Part shown: positions 15,255 to 24,504 of the stretch, piece by piece
Numbering within the stretch: the first letter of the stretch is position 1
Layout of the letters: every line of letters begins with the position of its first letter
DNA from: Xanthomonas hyacinthi
GTDB lineage: Bacteria; Pseudomonadota; Gammaproteobacteria; Xanthomonadales; Xanthomonadaceae
DNA: 64,000 bases
Reading direction: 5' to 3'
Assembly: GCF_009769165.1 (NCBI RefSeq)
Contig: NZ_CP043476.1
Coordinates: 4,854,646-4,918,645 of the forward strand
Translations under genes and position numbers: made by a program
The notes under the pieces: generated by a model
Told to the model about the DNA's origin: nothing
The model's input: only the letters and a program-made list of their open reading frames with translations
Database searches by the model: none

Positions 15255-17144
15255 TCAACGCGCCTTGTACAGCTCGCTCAGCCGGTCCGGCTTGCCGGCG
15301 ATGCGTTCCAGGTGCGGATACTGCAGGCCGCCGTGATAGGCGATGCGCAGCGTGTCGTAGCGGTTGCCGCGCTTGACCAGCAGCTCGATCGGCGCGGTGC
15401 CGCCCTTGGCCGCGGTGATCGCGTCCTTGATCGTGTCGGCGCTGTACTCGCGGCCGTTGACCGCGACGATGCCGTTGCCGGCGATGATGCCGGCGTCGAA
15501 CGCCGGGCCGTCCCACAGCACGTCCTGCACGCTGCCCTTCTCGTCCAGGCTCAGGCCCAGCGAATAGGTCAGGCCGATGCCCTTCTTGGTTGCCTCGTAG
15601 GTCTTGACCGCCTCGTTCGGCTGGTCGCTGTAGACCAGCTTCCAGCCGCTGGCCTCAATGCCGCCGACCAGCGGGCCATGGCCGTCGATGCGGCTGCGCA
15701 GGAACCTCGCCCAGTCGTACCTGGCCACGCCGTCGAGCGTGGCGACGATGTCCTCGAAGGTATACGGATTCACCTCCCAGGCGCCGTCGTGCATGCCGAA
15801 GAAGGCCTTGGCGAAGTCGTCGATGGAGCGCTTGTTGCCGCTGAGTTCGCGCAGCTTGGCATCGGTCTCCAGCCACAGCATCTGCCCGCCGGAATAGTAG
15901 TCCTCGCTCATCTGGTAGCTGCGGTAGGCGCGCGGCCGGCGCAGCGACATGGTCGGGTCGTTGGTGGTGTCCTGCAGCGCGCGCCAGGCCAGGCCGGGGC
16001 GACCGCGCTGGTAGCTGGCGGCGACGTCGGCGAGCATGTCGCGCGCCTGCGCCTGCGTCCACAGGCCCGAGCGCGCGGCCAGCACCTCGCCGAAGAACTG
16101 GGTCTGGCCCTCGTACAGCCACAGCAGGCTGTCGCCCATCGGCACGTTGAAGCTCGGTGTGGCCAGGTCGGCGCCGCGGCGGTACTTGCCGTTCCAGGAA
16201 TGGTTGAACTCGTGCGCGAGCAGGTCGCGCCCTGCCCAGCTCTTGTCCCACTCGGTGAAGTAGTTGAGCGGGCCGCTGTTCTCGCTGGAGCGGTGATGCT
16301 CCAGGCCGATGCCGCCGAGCTTTTCGGTCAAGGCCAGCAGGAACTCGTAGTGGTCGAAATGGCGCGCGCCGTACAGCTTGTCCATCTGCTGCACCAGCGC
16401 CGCGTGCGCCTTGATCTGCTCGGGCTTGGCCTCCAGCGACTTGGCCTCGTCGGCGAACAGGTTCAGGTACACCGGCGCCTTGGCGCCGGCATCCAGCGCG
16501 ATGCGCTTGTAGTACTTGCCGGCGAACATCGGCGAATCGACCAGGTCGTCGAAGTCGATCGGCTTGAACGTCACCGTGTCGCCGACCCGCTCGGCGGTCT
16601 CCAGCGCGGTGGCGTAGCTCCAGCCCGGCGGCAGGGTCACGCTGGCCTGCGCCTTGATGTTGCGCGCATAGACGCCGGCCGGGTACAGCGCGGTGGTGTT
16701 CCACTGCAGGTTGAGCAGCTCCAGGGTCATCATCACCCGGCCCTGGCCCTCGCCCTGCGAGGACAGGAACTTGAACTCGGCGACGATCTCGCTGGCGCCC
16801 TGCGGCACCTCGACCTTGAACGCGTACACGTCGAACTGGTCGCGCTTCCACGGCAGCACCTGGCCGTTGGCCTTGACCACCAGCCCGGCCAGCTTGTCGA
16901 TCGGCCCGGTCGGCGAATGGTTGCCCGGGATCCACTGCGGGTACAGCAGGATCAGCGGCCCCGGCGTGGCCGGGATCGTGGTGCGCACGCGGAAGATGCG
17001 GTGCGCCAGGTCGGTGGCATCGACATCGATCTTCAGCGTGCCGGCGAACGGCACGTCCTGCGGCGGCGCGGTCTGCGCCGTGGCCTGGAAGGCGGCGGTG
17101 GCGGCCAGCAGCAGCGGCGCCATCCAGGCGGTGGACTTGGTCAT
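15255..17144 (-). CDS. Exported M61-family aminopeptidase with PDZ domain
   Basis: 629 residues with a signal peptide (first about 24 residues). The zinc site HEFNHSWNG has its HEXXH at 311-315; the third ligand is likely the glutamate of WLYEGQTQFF near 339. A C-terminal PDZ domain follows (about 500-600, with GLSLDEKG and DAGIIAGNGIVAVNGREY). The order propeller-like N-terminal region, gluzincin domain, PDZ fits glycyl aminopeptidases of family M61, which release N-terminal glycine or alanine from peptides in the periplasm. Single gene downstream of the cyo operon on the same strand but separated by its terminator. Confidence 0.93.
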   Translation of the reverse strand: MTKSTAWMAPLLLAATAAFQATAQTAPPQDVPFAGTLKIDVDATDLAHRIFRVRTTIPATPGPLILLYPQWIPGNHSPTGPIDKLAGLVVKANGQVLPWKRDQFDVYAFKVEVPQGASEIVAEFKFLSSQGEGQGRVMMTLELLNLQWNTTALYPAGVYARNIKAQASVTLPPGWSYATALETAERVGDTVTFKPIDFDDLVDSPMFAGKYYKRIALDAGAKAPVYLNLFADEAKSLEAKPEQIKAHAALVQQMDKLYGARHFDHYEFLLALTEKLGGIGLEHHRSSENSGPLNYFTEWDKSWAGRDLLAHEFNHSWNGKYRRGADLATPSFNVPMGDSLLWLYEGQTQFFGEVLAARSGLWTQAQARDMLADVAASYQRGRPGLAWRALQDTTNDPTMSLRRPRAYRSYQMSEDYYSGGQMLWLETDAKLRELSGNKRSIDDFAKAFFGMHDGAWEVNPYTFEDIVATLDGVARYDWARFLRSRIDGHGPLVGGIEASGWKLVYSDQPNEAVKTYEATKKGIGLTYSLGLSLDEKGSVQDVLWDGPAFDAGIIAGNGIVAVNGREYSADTIKDAITAAKGGTAPIELLVKRGNRYDTLRIAYHGGLQYPHLERIAGKPDRLSELYKAR

Positions 17145-17286
17145 GGGTCTCCAGTGGCTACGGCGGACGAGCGAGCCTCGATCCTATGCCGGCCGTCGCG
17201 TGGCGTTGCATGCCATTGGTCATGCGTCGACGCCAACGCCGGCGACAGCGGCCAACATTCGCGCCGATACGAGCGCCGCAACGCAA

Positions 17287-17308
17287 AAGGCCGCCCGGAG
17301 GCGGCCTT
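17287..17308 (-). terminator. Terminator of the cyo operon
   Basis: AAGGCCGCC (17287-17295), loop CGGA, GGCGGCCTT (17300-17308); on the minus strand the stem is followed by TTTT, 23 bases past the cyoD stop. Confidence 0.85.
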
Positions 17309-17330
17309 CGCGCGCGCGGCAGTGCGCGCC

Positions 17331-17669
17331 TCAATGCATCATGTTCACGTTGAGGTTGTGCATGACCCACAGCGAGCCGACCACCACGATGCCGATGATC
17401 AGCAGCGAGAACAGGCCCACGTGCACGTTGGAGCGATGCTCGGCGGAGCGGTCCATGTGCAGGAAGTAGATCAGGTGCACCAGCATCTGCACCGCGGCCA
17501 GCAGCGCGATGACGATGACGGTCGCGCCCTTCGGGAAGGCGCCGCTCATGACCATGCCGAACGGGATCACGGTGAGGACCACCGCCATCGCGAAGCCGAT
17601 CAGGTAGGACTTCAAACCGCCGCTGTGCGACGGCTCGGCGTGTGCGTCGGAGGAAGGGTGGTTGGCCAT
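17331..17669 (-). CDS. cyoD: Cytochrome bo3 ubiquinol oxidase subunit IV
   Basis: 112 residues with three membrane helices (about 20-42, 48-70, 82-104). The motif VQMLVHLIYFLHMD is conserved in CyoD. This small subunit stabilises the oxidase. The ATG overlaps the cyoC stop (TAATG). Last gene of the cyoABCD operon; no cyoE (heme O synthase) follows, the next gene being an M61 peptidase. Confidence 0.95.
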   Translation of the reverse strand: MANHPSSDAHAEPSHSGGLKSYLIGFAMAVVLTVIPFGMVMSGAFPKGATVIVIALLAAVQMLVHLIYFLHMDRSAEHRSNVHVGLFSLLIIGIVVVGSLWVMHNLNVNMMH

Positions 17670-18295
17670 TACAGCGCTCCCAGCAGGTAGACGATGGTGA
17701 ACACGCCGATCCAGATCACGTCCAGGAAGTGCCAGAACAGGCTCAGGCACGCCAGGCGCGTGGTGTTGCGCGGGGTCAGGCCGTTCTTGGCGATCTGGAT
17801 CACCAGCACCGCCATCCACAGCAGGCCCGAGGCCACGTGCAGGCCGTGGGTGCCGACCAGGGTGAAGAACGCGGACAGGAACGCGCTGCGGCCGGGACCG
17901 GCACCTTCATGGATCAGGTGGTTGAACTCGTAGATTTCCATGCCCAGGAAGCCCAGGCCCAGCGCCGCGGTGACTGCCAGCCAGGCGTACAGGCCGCCCA
18001 GGCTGCGCTTGTGCGCGGAGATCATCGCCAGGCCGAAGCTCAGGCTGCTGAACAGCAGCAGGAAGGTTTCCACCAGCACGAACTTCAGGTCGAACAGTTC
18101 CTTGGCGGTGGGGCCGTCCACCGTCGCGCCGGACAGCACCGCGTAGGTCGCGAACAGGCCGGCGAAGATGAGGCAGTCGCTCATCAGGTAGACCCAGAAC
18201 CCGAACACGGTGTTGCCGCCGCTGTCGTGGTGGGCGTGGTCGTCGTGGCCGTCGGCGTGGACGGCGTGGTGGTTGTCGAGCGTCGTGGAGGACAT
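17669..18295 (-). CDS. cyoC: Cytochrome bo3 ubiquinol oxidase subunit III
   Basis: 208 residues with five membrane helices. The stretch [20 protein letters not shown] and the later [13 protein letters not shown] are characteristic of heme-copper oxidase subunit III of the quinol type. The N-terminal 30 residues are histidine- and aspartate-rich ([13 protein letters not shown]), longer than in E. coli. The start lies 3 bases after cyoB, and the stop overlaps the cyoD start, consistent with coupled translation. Confidence 0.96.
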   Translation of the reverse strand: MSSTTLDNHHAVHADGHDDHAHHDSGGNTVFGFWVYLMSDCLIFAGLFATYAVLSGATVDGPTAKELFDLKFVLVETFLLLFSSLSFGLAMISAHKRSLGGLYAWLAVTAALGLGFLGMEIYEFNHLIHEGAGPGRSAFLSAFFTLVGTHGLHVASGLLWMAVLVIQIAKNGLTPRNTTRLACLSLFWHFLDVIWIGVFTIVYLLGAL

Positions 18296-18298
18296 GGT

Positions 18299-20299
18299 TC
18301 AGACCGCCTTTGCGGCATGCGCCGCCTGTTGCTGCTCCAGCAGGGCGAAACGCGCGTTCTCGATGCGTTCCACTTCCTCCGCCGGGACCCAGTAGTCGAC
18401 GTCGTCGTCGAAGCTGCGCGCGATGAAGCTGCCGATCATGCCGACCAGGCCGATGATCGCCATCCACCAGATGTGCCAGATCAAGCCGAAGCCCATGACC
18501 ACGCTGAAGGCGCCGATCCAGACCCCGGCCGCGGTGTTGCGCGGCATGTGGATCGGTTCGTACTTGGCCGGACGCGTCCAGCCCTTGCCCTTGCGCTTGT
18601 CTTCCCAGAACTGGTCGCGGTCGTCGATGTGCGGCAGCACGGCGAAGTTGTAGAACGGCGGCGGCGAGGACGTGGCCCACTCCAGCGTGCGCCCGTCCCA
18701 CGGGTCGCCGGTCAGGTCCAGGTTGTCCTTGCGCTTCCACAGGCTGTAGCCGATCTGCACCAGGTTCAGGAAGATGCCGATGCCGATGATCGCCGCGCCG
18801 GCCGCGGCCACCATCAGCCACGGCGCCCACTCCGGGTGGTTGTAGCTGTTCATGCGCCGGGTCATGCCCATGAAGCCGAGCACGTACAGCGGCATGAAGG
18901 CGACGAAGAAGCCGACGATCCAGCACCAGAACGAGGCCTTGCCCAGGGTCTCGTTGAGCTTGAAGCCGAACGCCTTCGGGAACCAGTAGGTCAGGCCGGC
19001 CAGGTAGCCGAACACCACGCCGCCGATGATCACGTTATGGAAGTGCGCGATCAGGAACAGGCTGTTGTGCAGCACGAAGTCCACCGCCGGGATCGCCAGC
19101 ATCACCCCGGTCATGCCGCCGATGGTGAAGGTGATCATGAAGCCGATCGTCCACAGCACCGGCGCGGTCATGCGCACGCGGCCGCGGAACATGGTGAACA
19201 GCCAGTTGAAGATCTTCACCCCGGTGGGGATGGAGATGATCATGGTGGTGATGCCGAAGAAGGCGTTGACGTTGGCGCCCGAGCCCATGGTGAAGAAGTG
19301 GTGCAGCCACACGATGAACGACAGCACGCCGATGCACGAGGTGGCGTAGACCATCGAGGTGTAGCCGAACAGGCGCTTGCTGCTGAAGGTGGCGATCAGC
19401 TCGGAGAAGATGCCGAACGCCGGCAGGATCAGGATGTAGACCTCCGGGTGGCCCCAGATCCAGATCAGGTTGACGTACATCATGGCGTTGCCGCCGCCGT
19501 CGTTGGTGAAGAAGTGCGTGCCCAGGTAGCGGTCGGCGCCCAGCAGCGCCAGCGCCACGGTCAGGATCGGGAACGCGGCGATGATCAGGATGTTGGTGAT
19601 CAGCGCGGTCCAGGTGAAGATCGGCATGCGCATCAGGGTCATGCCCGGCGTGCGCATGCGCATGATCGTCACGAAGAAGTTGATGCCGGTCAGCAACGTC
19701 CCCAGGCCGGAGATCTGCAGCGCCCATACGTAGTAGTCCACGCCGACCCCTGGACTGTATTCCAGCCCGGACAGCGGCGGGTACGCCAGCCAGCCGGTCT
19801 GGGCGAACTCGCCCACGCCCAGCGAGATGTTGACCAGCGCCGCGCCGGCCACGAACAGCCAGAAGCTCAGCGAGTTCAGGAACGGGAAGGCCACGTCGCG
19901 CGCGCCGATCTGCAGCGGCACGATCAGGTTCAGCAGGCCGGTCATGAACGGCATGGCCATGAAGAAGATCATGATCACGCCGTGCGCGGTGAAGATCTGG
20001 TCGTAGTGGTGCGGCGGGAAGATGCCTTCGTTGCCGCCGTGCGCGATCGCCTGCTGGGTGCGCATCATCGCCGCGTCGGCGAAGCCGCGCAGCAGCATGA
20101 CCAGCGCCACCACGATGTACATCACGCCGATGCGCTTGTGGTCGACCGAGGTCAGCCACTCGCGCCACAGGTAGCCCCACTGCCTGTACTTGGTGATCGC
20201 CGCCAGGACCAGCAGGATGAGCAGGCCGGCGCCGCCGAGGGCGCCCATGATGATCGGCTCGTGGTACGGAATCGCCTCGAGCGTGAGTTTGCCTAGCAT
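18299..20299 (-). CDS. cyoB: Cytochrome bo3 ubiquinol oxidase subunit I
   Basis: 666 residues, the catalytic subunit that reduces oxygen and pumps protons in the inner membrane. It carries the heme-copper motifs: the low-spin heme histidine in [11 protein letters not shown], the CuB and cross-linked tyrosine region [17 protein letters not shown], the histidine pair in [10 protein letters not shown], and the later HFHNVIIGG. Length matches the E. coli protein. Start at [15 protein letters not shown], overlapping the cyoA stop (TGATG). Confidence 0.98.
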   Translation of the reverse strand: MLGKLTLEAIPYHEPIIMGALGGAGLLILLVLAAITKYRQWGYLWREWLTSVDHKRIGVMYIVVALVMLLRGFADAAMMRTQQAIAHGGNEGIFPPHHYDQIFTAHGVIMIFFMAMPFMTGLLNLIVPLQIGARDVAFPFLNSLSFWLFVAGAALVNISLGVGEFAQTGWLAYPPLSGLEYSPGVGVDYYVWALQISGLGTLLTGINFFVTIMRMRTPGMTLMRMPIFTWTALITNILIIAAFPILTVALALLGADRYLGTHFFTNDGGGNAMMYVNLIWIWGHPEVYILILPAFGIFSELIATFSSKRLFGYTSMVYATSCIGVLSFIVWLHHFFTMGSGANVNAFFGITTMIISIPTGVKIFNWLFTMFRGRVRMTAPVLWTIGFMITFTIGGMTGVMLAIPAVDFVLHNSLFLIAHFHNVIIGGVVFGYLAGLTYWFPKAFGFKLNETLGKASFWCWIVGFFVAFMPLYVLGFMGMTRRMNSYNHPEWAPWLMVAAAGAAIIGIGIFLNLVQIGYSLWKRKDNLDLTGDPWDGRTLEWATSSPPPFYNFAVLPHIDDRDQFWEDKRKGKGWTRPAKYEPIHMPRNTAAGVWIGAFSVVMGFGLIWHIWWMAIIGLVGMIGSFIARSFDDDVDYWVPAEEVERIENARFALLEQQQAAHAAKAV

Positions 20300-21240
20300 C
20301 ACTTGTCTCCAGAAGTGCACATGGCGACCGGCTCAGCAGCCGATGCCGGATGGTCGTGGTGGCCTTCCATGTGGTGGCCCTTGCCCATCATGTATTTGTC
20401 AAGCAACGACTTGAACATGCCGTCCTGCACCGACGCGTAGTAGGTCACCGGGTACTGCGCCTTGTCGTTGCGGTTGGCCGCCAGGATCTGGAACTCGGCC
20501 TGGTCCAGCGCCTTCGGCGCGGCCTTGACCTTGGCCACCCAGGCGTCGAACCCGGCCTGGTCGGTGGCGCGGGCGGTGAAGCCCATCTTCGAGAAGCCGT
20601 GGCCGCTGTAGTTCGCCGACAGGCCGAAGTAGTCGCCCGGCTCGTTGGCGATCAGGTGCAACTTGGTCTCCATGCCGGCCATCGCATAGATCTGCGTGCC
20701 CAGATGCGGGATGAAGAACGAGTTCATCACCGTGTCGGAGGTGATCCTGAAGTTCAGCGGCGTATCCACCGGGAACGCGATCTCGTTGACCGTGGCGATG
20801 CCCTGCTCCGGGTAGATGAACATCCACTTCCAGTCCAGCGCCACCGCCTCGATGGTGATCGGCTTGACCTTGGAGTCCAGCGGCTTGTACGGATCCAGCG
20901 CATGCGAGGAGCGCCAGGTCAGCACCGCCAGCACCAGGATGATCATGCACGGGATCGACCACACCACCACCTCGATCGCGGTGGAGTGCGACCAGTTCGG
21001 CTCGTAGCGGGCCTTGGTGTTGGAGGCGCGGTAGCGCCAGGCGAAGGCCAGGGTCATCACGATGACCGGGATCACCACCAGCAGCATCAGCACCACCGAG
21101 GTGATCAGCAACGTCTTTTCGTCGTGGCCGATCTGTCCCTTGGGGTTGAGGATGGCCGCGTCGCACCCGGCCAGCAGCAGCGCGGGCAGGAGCGACAGAG
21201 CGGAGCGCAGCGAGCGCCGGAGTTGTTTCAACGGAATCAT
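20299..21240 (-). CDS. cyoA: Cytochrome bo3 ubiquinol oxidase subunit II
   Basis: 313 residues. A lipoprotein signal ends in LLLAGC, then two membrane helices (about 48-70 and 92-112) and a periplasmic cupredoxin-like domain with [18 protein letters not shown]. As in quinol oxidases, the CuA-binding cysteines of cytochrome c oxidases are absent. The C-terminal tail is rich in histidine and methionine ([16 protein letters not shown]), which could bind metal. First gene of cyoABCD. Confidence 0.97.
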   Translation of the reverse strand: MIPLKQLRRSLRSALSLLPALLLAGCDAAILNPKGQIGHDEKTLLITSVVLMLLVVIPVIVMTLAFAWRYRASNTKARYEPNWSHSTAIEVVVWSIPCMIILVLAVLTWRSSHALDPYKPLDSKVKPITIEAVALDWKWMFIYPEQGIATVNEIAFPVDTPLNFRITSDTVMNSFFIPHLGTQIYAMAGMETKLHLIANEPGDYFGLSANYSGHGFSKMGFTARATDQAGFDAWVAKVKAAPKALDQAEFQILAANRNDKAQYPVTYYASVQDGMFKSLLDKYMMGKGHHMEGHHDHPASAAEPVAMCTSGDK

Positions 21241-21634
21241 CGAACGATCCAATTGCGTTGGGGGATGCGGACCGCGCAGTGGCGAACGGGAGCGGCCCGG
21301 ACGGGCGTTTCCACGCTTCCTGCGGCATCCTGGCCGGCATGCGCGATCGACCACGCATTTTATGCTGCCCTGCGGCATCTCCGAAAGCCATTGACAAGGC
21401 CGAGGGTGCGCACAGGCGTGTTTTTGCGTGCGACACATTGCCGCACCTGCATGCGACATGGTGCCGGCGCCTGCCTGCGGCACGCGCCGGGCGGCGTCGT
21501 CTCGCCAAGATTTGAGATGAAACGCAAGCCCGGCCAGTCCGCGCCGAAACGCCACCCGGCCCGATCCCAGAACACGCGGCCGCAGCGGCGACCGCCTTGC
21601 GCGCGCAGGCGCCCGGCCAGCCCGGCGCGCGCCG
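21241..21634. other. Upstream region of the cyo operon
   Basis: 394 bases between cyoA and the YheO-type regulator gene, both read leftward. It contains the candidate cyo promoter at 21357-21386 and otherwise no supported gene; the long open frames here are GC-driven extensions of neighbours. Confidence 0.5.
21357..21386 (-). promoter_or_regulatory. Candidate cyoA promoter
   Basis: On the minus strand TTTCGG (21381-21386) and TAAAAT (21357-21362) are 18 bases apart. The -10 is good, the -35 weak, and the leader would be about 110 bases. Confidence 0.35.
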
Positions 21635-22438
21635 CTAGGGCCGCGTCGCCGCCTTCTTCTGCTTGATCTGCTCGATGTAGTTGTAGATGGTGAAGCGGCT
21701 GACGCCCAGCGCCGCCGCCACCTGCTCCACGCTGTTGCGGATCAGGAACAGGCCGCGGTGCATCATCGCCTCCACCGCGTACATCTTCTCTTCCTTGTTC
21801 ATCAGCGCCGGCGGTTTCATGAAGCGCTTGACCGCGTCGTCGATGATCTCCTGCATCATCGCCTCCAGCCCGACTTCGCCGGTGCGCGCCTCGCTGCGCG
21901 GCGGCCTGGGCTTGCGGTGCAGCATCTGCTCCAGCCAGCCATGCGCCATCTCGAACACGGTCATGTCGGCATTGAGGCATAGCGCGGCCATCGGCAGGCC
22001 GGCACCGTCGCGGAACAGCAGCGTGGCCGAGCGCAGCTGGCGGCCGGCGGCATTGGTGGTCTGGTACTCGTCGACGATCGCCCAGCTGATCGCGCCGGTG
22101 CCCGCGACGTCGCGGTAGAGCTCGCTGAAACCGACGTCCTCGCGCGGGCCGCTGAGGATCGGGTCGCCGAGGTTGCGCCCGGACACGTGGCCATTGGCGA
22201 TCGCCAGCACCGAGGCCCCGGGCGCGGACAGGTCGTGCAACACCACTTCGATGTTCTCGCCGATCACCCCGCCGAGCAGCGCCACCACTGGCTTGAGCAG
22301 TTCGAACAGGTCGCGCACCTGCACCCCCGCCCCCAGCCCTTGCGCAGGCGCAGGCGCAGGTACCGACTGCCCGCGTTTGCGCTTGGCCGCGGCCGCCCCG
22401 CCCTTTTGCGGCACCCCGCCCTGTTTCGCTGTTGCCAT
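21635..22438 (-). CDS. YheO-type PAS and helix-turn-helix transcriptional regulator
   Basis: 267 residues. Residues about 45-165 are a YheO-like PAS domain ([20 protein letters not shown] and EVVLHDLS), a sensor domain; the C-terminal 65 residues form the HTH_22 DNA-binding domain, with [20 protein letters not shown] as the recognition region. The N-terminus has a basic alanine/lysine-rich extension. DauR of Pseudomonas, a regulator of D-arginine catabolism, has this architecture. The gene is divergent from the eight-gene cluster starting at 22909, with the shared promoter region between, so it is the obvious candidate regulator of that cluster, sensing a small-molecule product. Confidence 0.9.
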   Translation of the reverse strand: MATAKQGGVPQKGGAAAAKRKRGQSVPAPAPAQGLGAGVQVRDLFELLKPVVALLGGVIGENIEVVLHDLSAPGASVLAIANGHVSGRNLGDPILSGPREDVGFSELYRDVAGTGAISWAIVDEYQTTNAAGRQLRSATLLFRDGAGLPMAALCLNADMTVFEMAHGWLEQMLHRKPRPPRSEARTGEVGLEAMMQEIIDDAVKRFMKPPALMNKEEKMYAVEAMMHRGLFLIRNSVEQVAAALGVSRFTIYNYIEQIKQKKAATRP

Positions 22439-22560
22439 CGAATCGTTCCGTCCTGAGGCGTGCCCGGCGCATGCGCACCGGCCATCTTGCCGGCTGCGCC
22501 CGCGGGCGTCGAGACGGCAGCGCACCGGCGCAGGTCCGCACAGGAAGATGTGACGCGGTC

Positions 22561-22589
22561 TTGACATGAAAATTATTTTTGTATATCAA
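22561..22589 (+). promoter_or_regulatory. Candidate promoter of the S10/TonB/amidohydrolase cluster
   Basis: TTGACA (22561-22566), a perfect -35, then 17 bases and TATCAA (22584-22589), in the only AT-rich stretch of the gap. The predicted leader is about 310 bases. Confidence 0.5.
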
Positions 22590-22600
22590 CAAACTGTTGA
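22586..22600. promoter_or_regulatory. Possible operator, inverted repeat over the -10 region
   Basis: TCAAC, five bases, GTTGA: a short dyad overlapping the candidate -10. Position between the divergent regulator and cluster suggests a binding site for the YheO-type protein; a 5-bp dyad can occur by chance. Confidence 0.35.
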
Positions 22601-22908
22601 AGCAACATCGACGCCCGCGGCGCCAAGGGGGTGCCGCGGGCCAGCCAGCCGCAAGCGCGCCCTCGCATCGGGCGCAACGCCACGTTTCGCCGGGGACAAC
22701 CAAGCAGACCATGTCGACGTCCATGCCGTCCGTCAGATCGTGCTGTCGCGCCACTGCCTGGCTGCGCCCGTTCGGGATCGCGGCGGCACTCCTGTGCCTG
22801 CAGGGCGGACACATGGGGTACTCCGAACGCGTCAGCCGTGCCCAGCGCCGCCGCGCGTTCGAGATCTCCCTCGCCGCCGCGTCCTCTCTTCCCAGCACGG
22901 ACTAGCCC

Positions 22909-24423
22909 ATGCGCTCCGCGACCGCACGCCCCGGCCCTATGCCGCCGAAGACCCGATTGCTGCAGCCGCTGCTGGCACTGGCCCTGGCGATGGCACTGCC
23001 CGCCGGCCGCGTGCATGCCACCGAGCCGGGCTTCGTCGATCCGGCCACGCTGGACCAGGTATCGCTGCCCACGCCGGTGACCACGCAGCACCACGGCGTA
23101 TTCAACGGCCAGCGCATCGACTACGCCGCGACGGTGGAAACCTATGCCACCACTGGCGCCGACGGGCACCCGGCCGCACGCCTGGTCTCCACCGCCTACA
23201 TCGCCACGTCCGCCGACAACGCGCGGCCGCTGATCTTCGCCTTCAACGGCGGCCCGATCGCCGCCAGCACGCCGCTGCATTTCGGCCTGCTCGGCCCGCA
23301 GCGGCTGGCCGTGCCCGACGACCTGCATGCCGATGCCACCGGCTTCAAACTGGTGGACAACCGCCATGCGCCGCTGGACGTGGCCGACATCGTCATCTTC
23401 GATCCGGCCAGCACCGGCTACAGCCGCGTCGCCGACGGCGTGGCGCCGGCTAGCCAGTTCTCCACCCGCGCCGACGCGCGCCAGCTCGCGCAACTGGTGA
23501 CGGCGTGGCTGGACCGGCACGGCCGGCGCGGCGCGCCGGTGTACCTGCTGGGCGAAAGCTACGGCACCTTGCGCGCGCCGGAGGCAGCCACGCAACTGAA
23601 GGCCGCCGGCACCGCGGTGGACGGCATCATCCTGCTTGGCCAGGCCGACAACATCCTCGAATACGCCCAGCGCCGCGACAACATCATCAGCTACGCGGTG
23701 TCGCTGCCGACCCTGGCCGCGCTCGGCTGGTACCACGGCAAGGTCGACCGCCGCGGACACAGCTTCGCGCAGTTCGTCGATGCCGCCTCCGCCTACGGCC
23801 GCGAGCGCTACCTGAGCACCCTGTTCCTCGGCAACCGCGCCAGCGCGCAACAACGCGAAGAGGTGGCGCAGGCGCTGCAATCGTTCACCGGCCTGTCGGC
23901 GGACGCCTGGCTGAAAGCCGATCTGAAGCTGTCCAAGGTCGCCTACGCGCGCCAGCTGTTTCCGGGCCAGATCCTGGCGTCCAGCGACGGTCGCTACCTG
24001 CTCGATGCGCAGGGCAATTCCAGCAGCGTGCCCGACTACAACGCCGTCGCCGAGCGCTATTACCGGCAGGTGCTGAAAGTGCCCGCGCAGGCGGGCCACT
24101 ACTCCACCGCGATGCCGACCTCCAGCGACTTCAACGCCTGGGATTGGGACGCGAACACATCGCCGTTCGGCGACTACCCGTGGGTCGGGCAACTGCGCGA
24201 GCTGCTGGTGTCGAACCCGCGCATGCGGCTGCTGGTCGGCAACGGCTACTACGACAGCCAGACCACGATCGGCGCGATGGATTATCTCGCCGCGCAATCG
24301 GGGTTCCCGATGGACCAGGTGCGCACGCGCTACTACAACGGCGGACACATGATGTACACGGTCGAGCGCAGCGCCGCCGACCTCGCCGACGACATCCGGC
24401 AGATGGTCCGCCGCACCTGGTGA
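22909..24423 (+). CDS. Exported S10-family serine carboxypeptidase-like protein (first copy)
   Basis: 504 residues. The signal peptide lies at about residues 11-37, so the true start may be the in-frame ATG at 22939. S10 features: oxyanion-side NGGP at 113-116, nucleophile S217 in GESYGT, D449 in NGYYDSQT and H480 in NGGHMMYT. S10 enzymes cut C-terminal residues, mostly at acid pH; bacterial members are little studied. The family's usual GPG after NGG is changed to GPI here. First gene of the cluster, 81 bases before the TonB-dependent receptor. It is only distantly similar to the second S10 protein (26807), but the D-to-H spacing of 31 residues is the same in both. Confidence 0.88.
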   Translation: MRSATARPGPMPPKTRLLQPLLALALAMALPAGRVHATEPGFVDPATLDQVSLPTPVTTQHHGVFNGQRIDYAATVETYATTGADGHPAARLVSTAYIATSADNARPLIFAFNGGPIAASTPLHFGLLGPQRLAVPDDLHADATGFKLVDNRHAPLDVADIVIFDPASTGYSRVADGVAPASQFSTRADARQLAQLVTAWLDRHGRRGAPVYLLGESYGTLRAPEAATQLKAAGTAVDGIILLGQADNILEYAQRRDNIISYAVSLPTLAALGWYHGKVDRRGHSFAQFVDAASAYGRERYLSTLFLGNRASAQQREEVAQALQSFTGLSADAWLKADLKLSKVAYARQLFPGQILASSDGRYLLDAQGNSSSVPDYNAVAERYYRQVLKVPAQAGHYSTAMPTSSDFNAWDWDANTSPFGDYPWVGQLRELLVSNPRMRLLVGNGYYDSQTTIGAMDYLAAQSGFPMDQVRTRYYNGGHMMYTVERSAADLADDIRQMVRRTW

Positions 24424-24504
24424 CCTGACATTCCGCAGTCCCCGCAGCACCCGTGGTTCGCGCTCCACCCATCCCGCCCACCGCCCGCCAGACGAGTCCC
24501 GCCC

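Larger units (their letters stand above)
22439..22908. other. Divergent control region of the regulator and the peptide-processing cluster
   Basis: 470 bases. Its one AT-rich patch (22561-22605) holds the candidate promoter and an inverted repeat. The 300-base leader after it is GC-rich. An open frame at 22711-22905 could encode 64 residues ending four bases before the S10 gene, but it has no ribosome-binding site or recognisable family, and I do not call it as a gene. Confidence 0.55.

Noticed and set aside
17642..20296. Long plus-strand frame over cyoBC
   Set aside because: Shadow of the cyo genes, rich in His, Gln and Arg with no domain.
22711..22905. Possible 64-residue gene in the leader of the S10 cluster
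   Set aside because: No ribosome-binding site, no family, composition of GC-rich non-coding DNA; only its closeness to the next start spoke for it.
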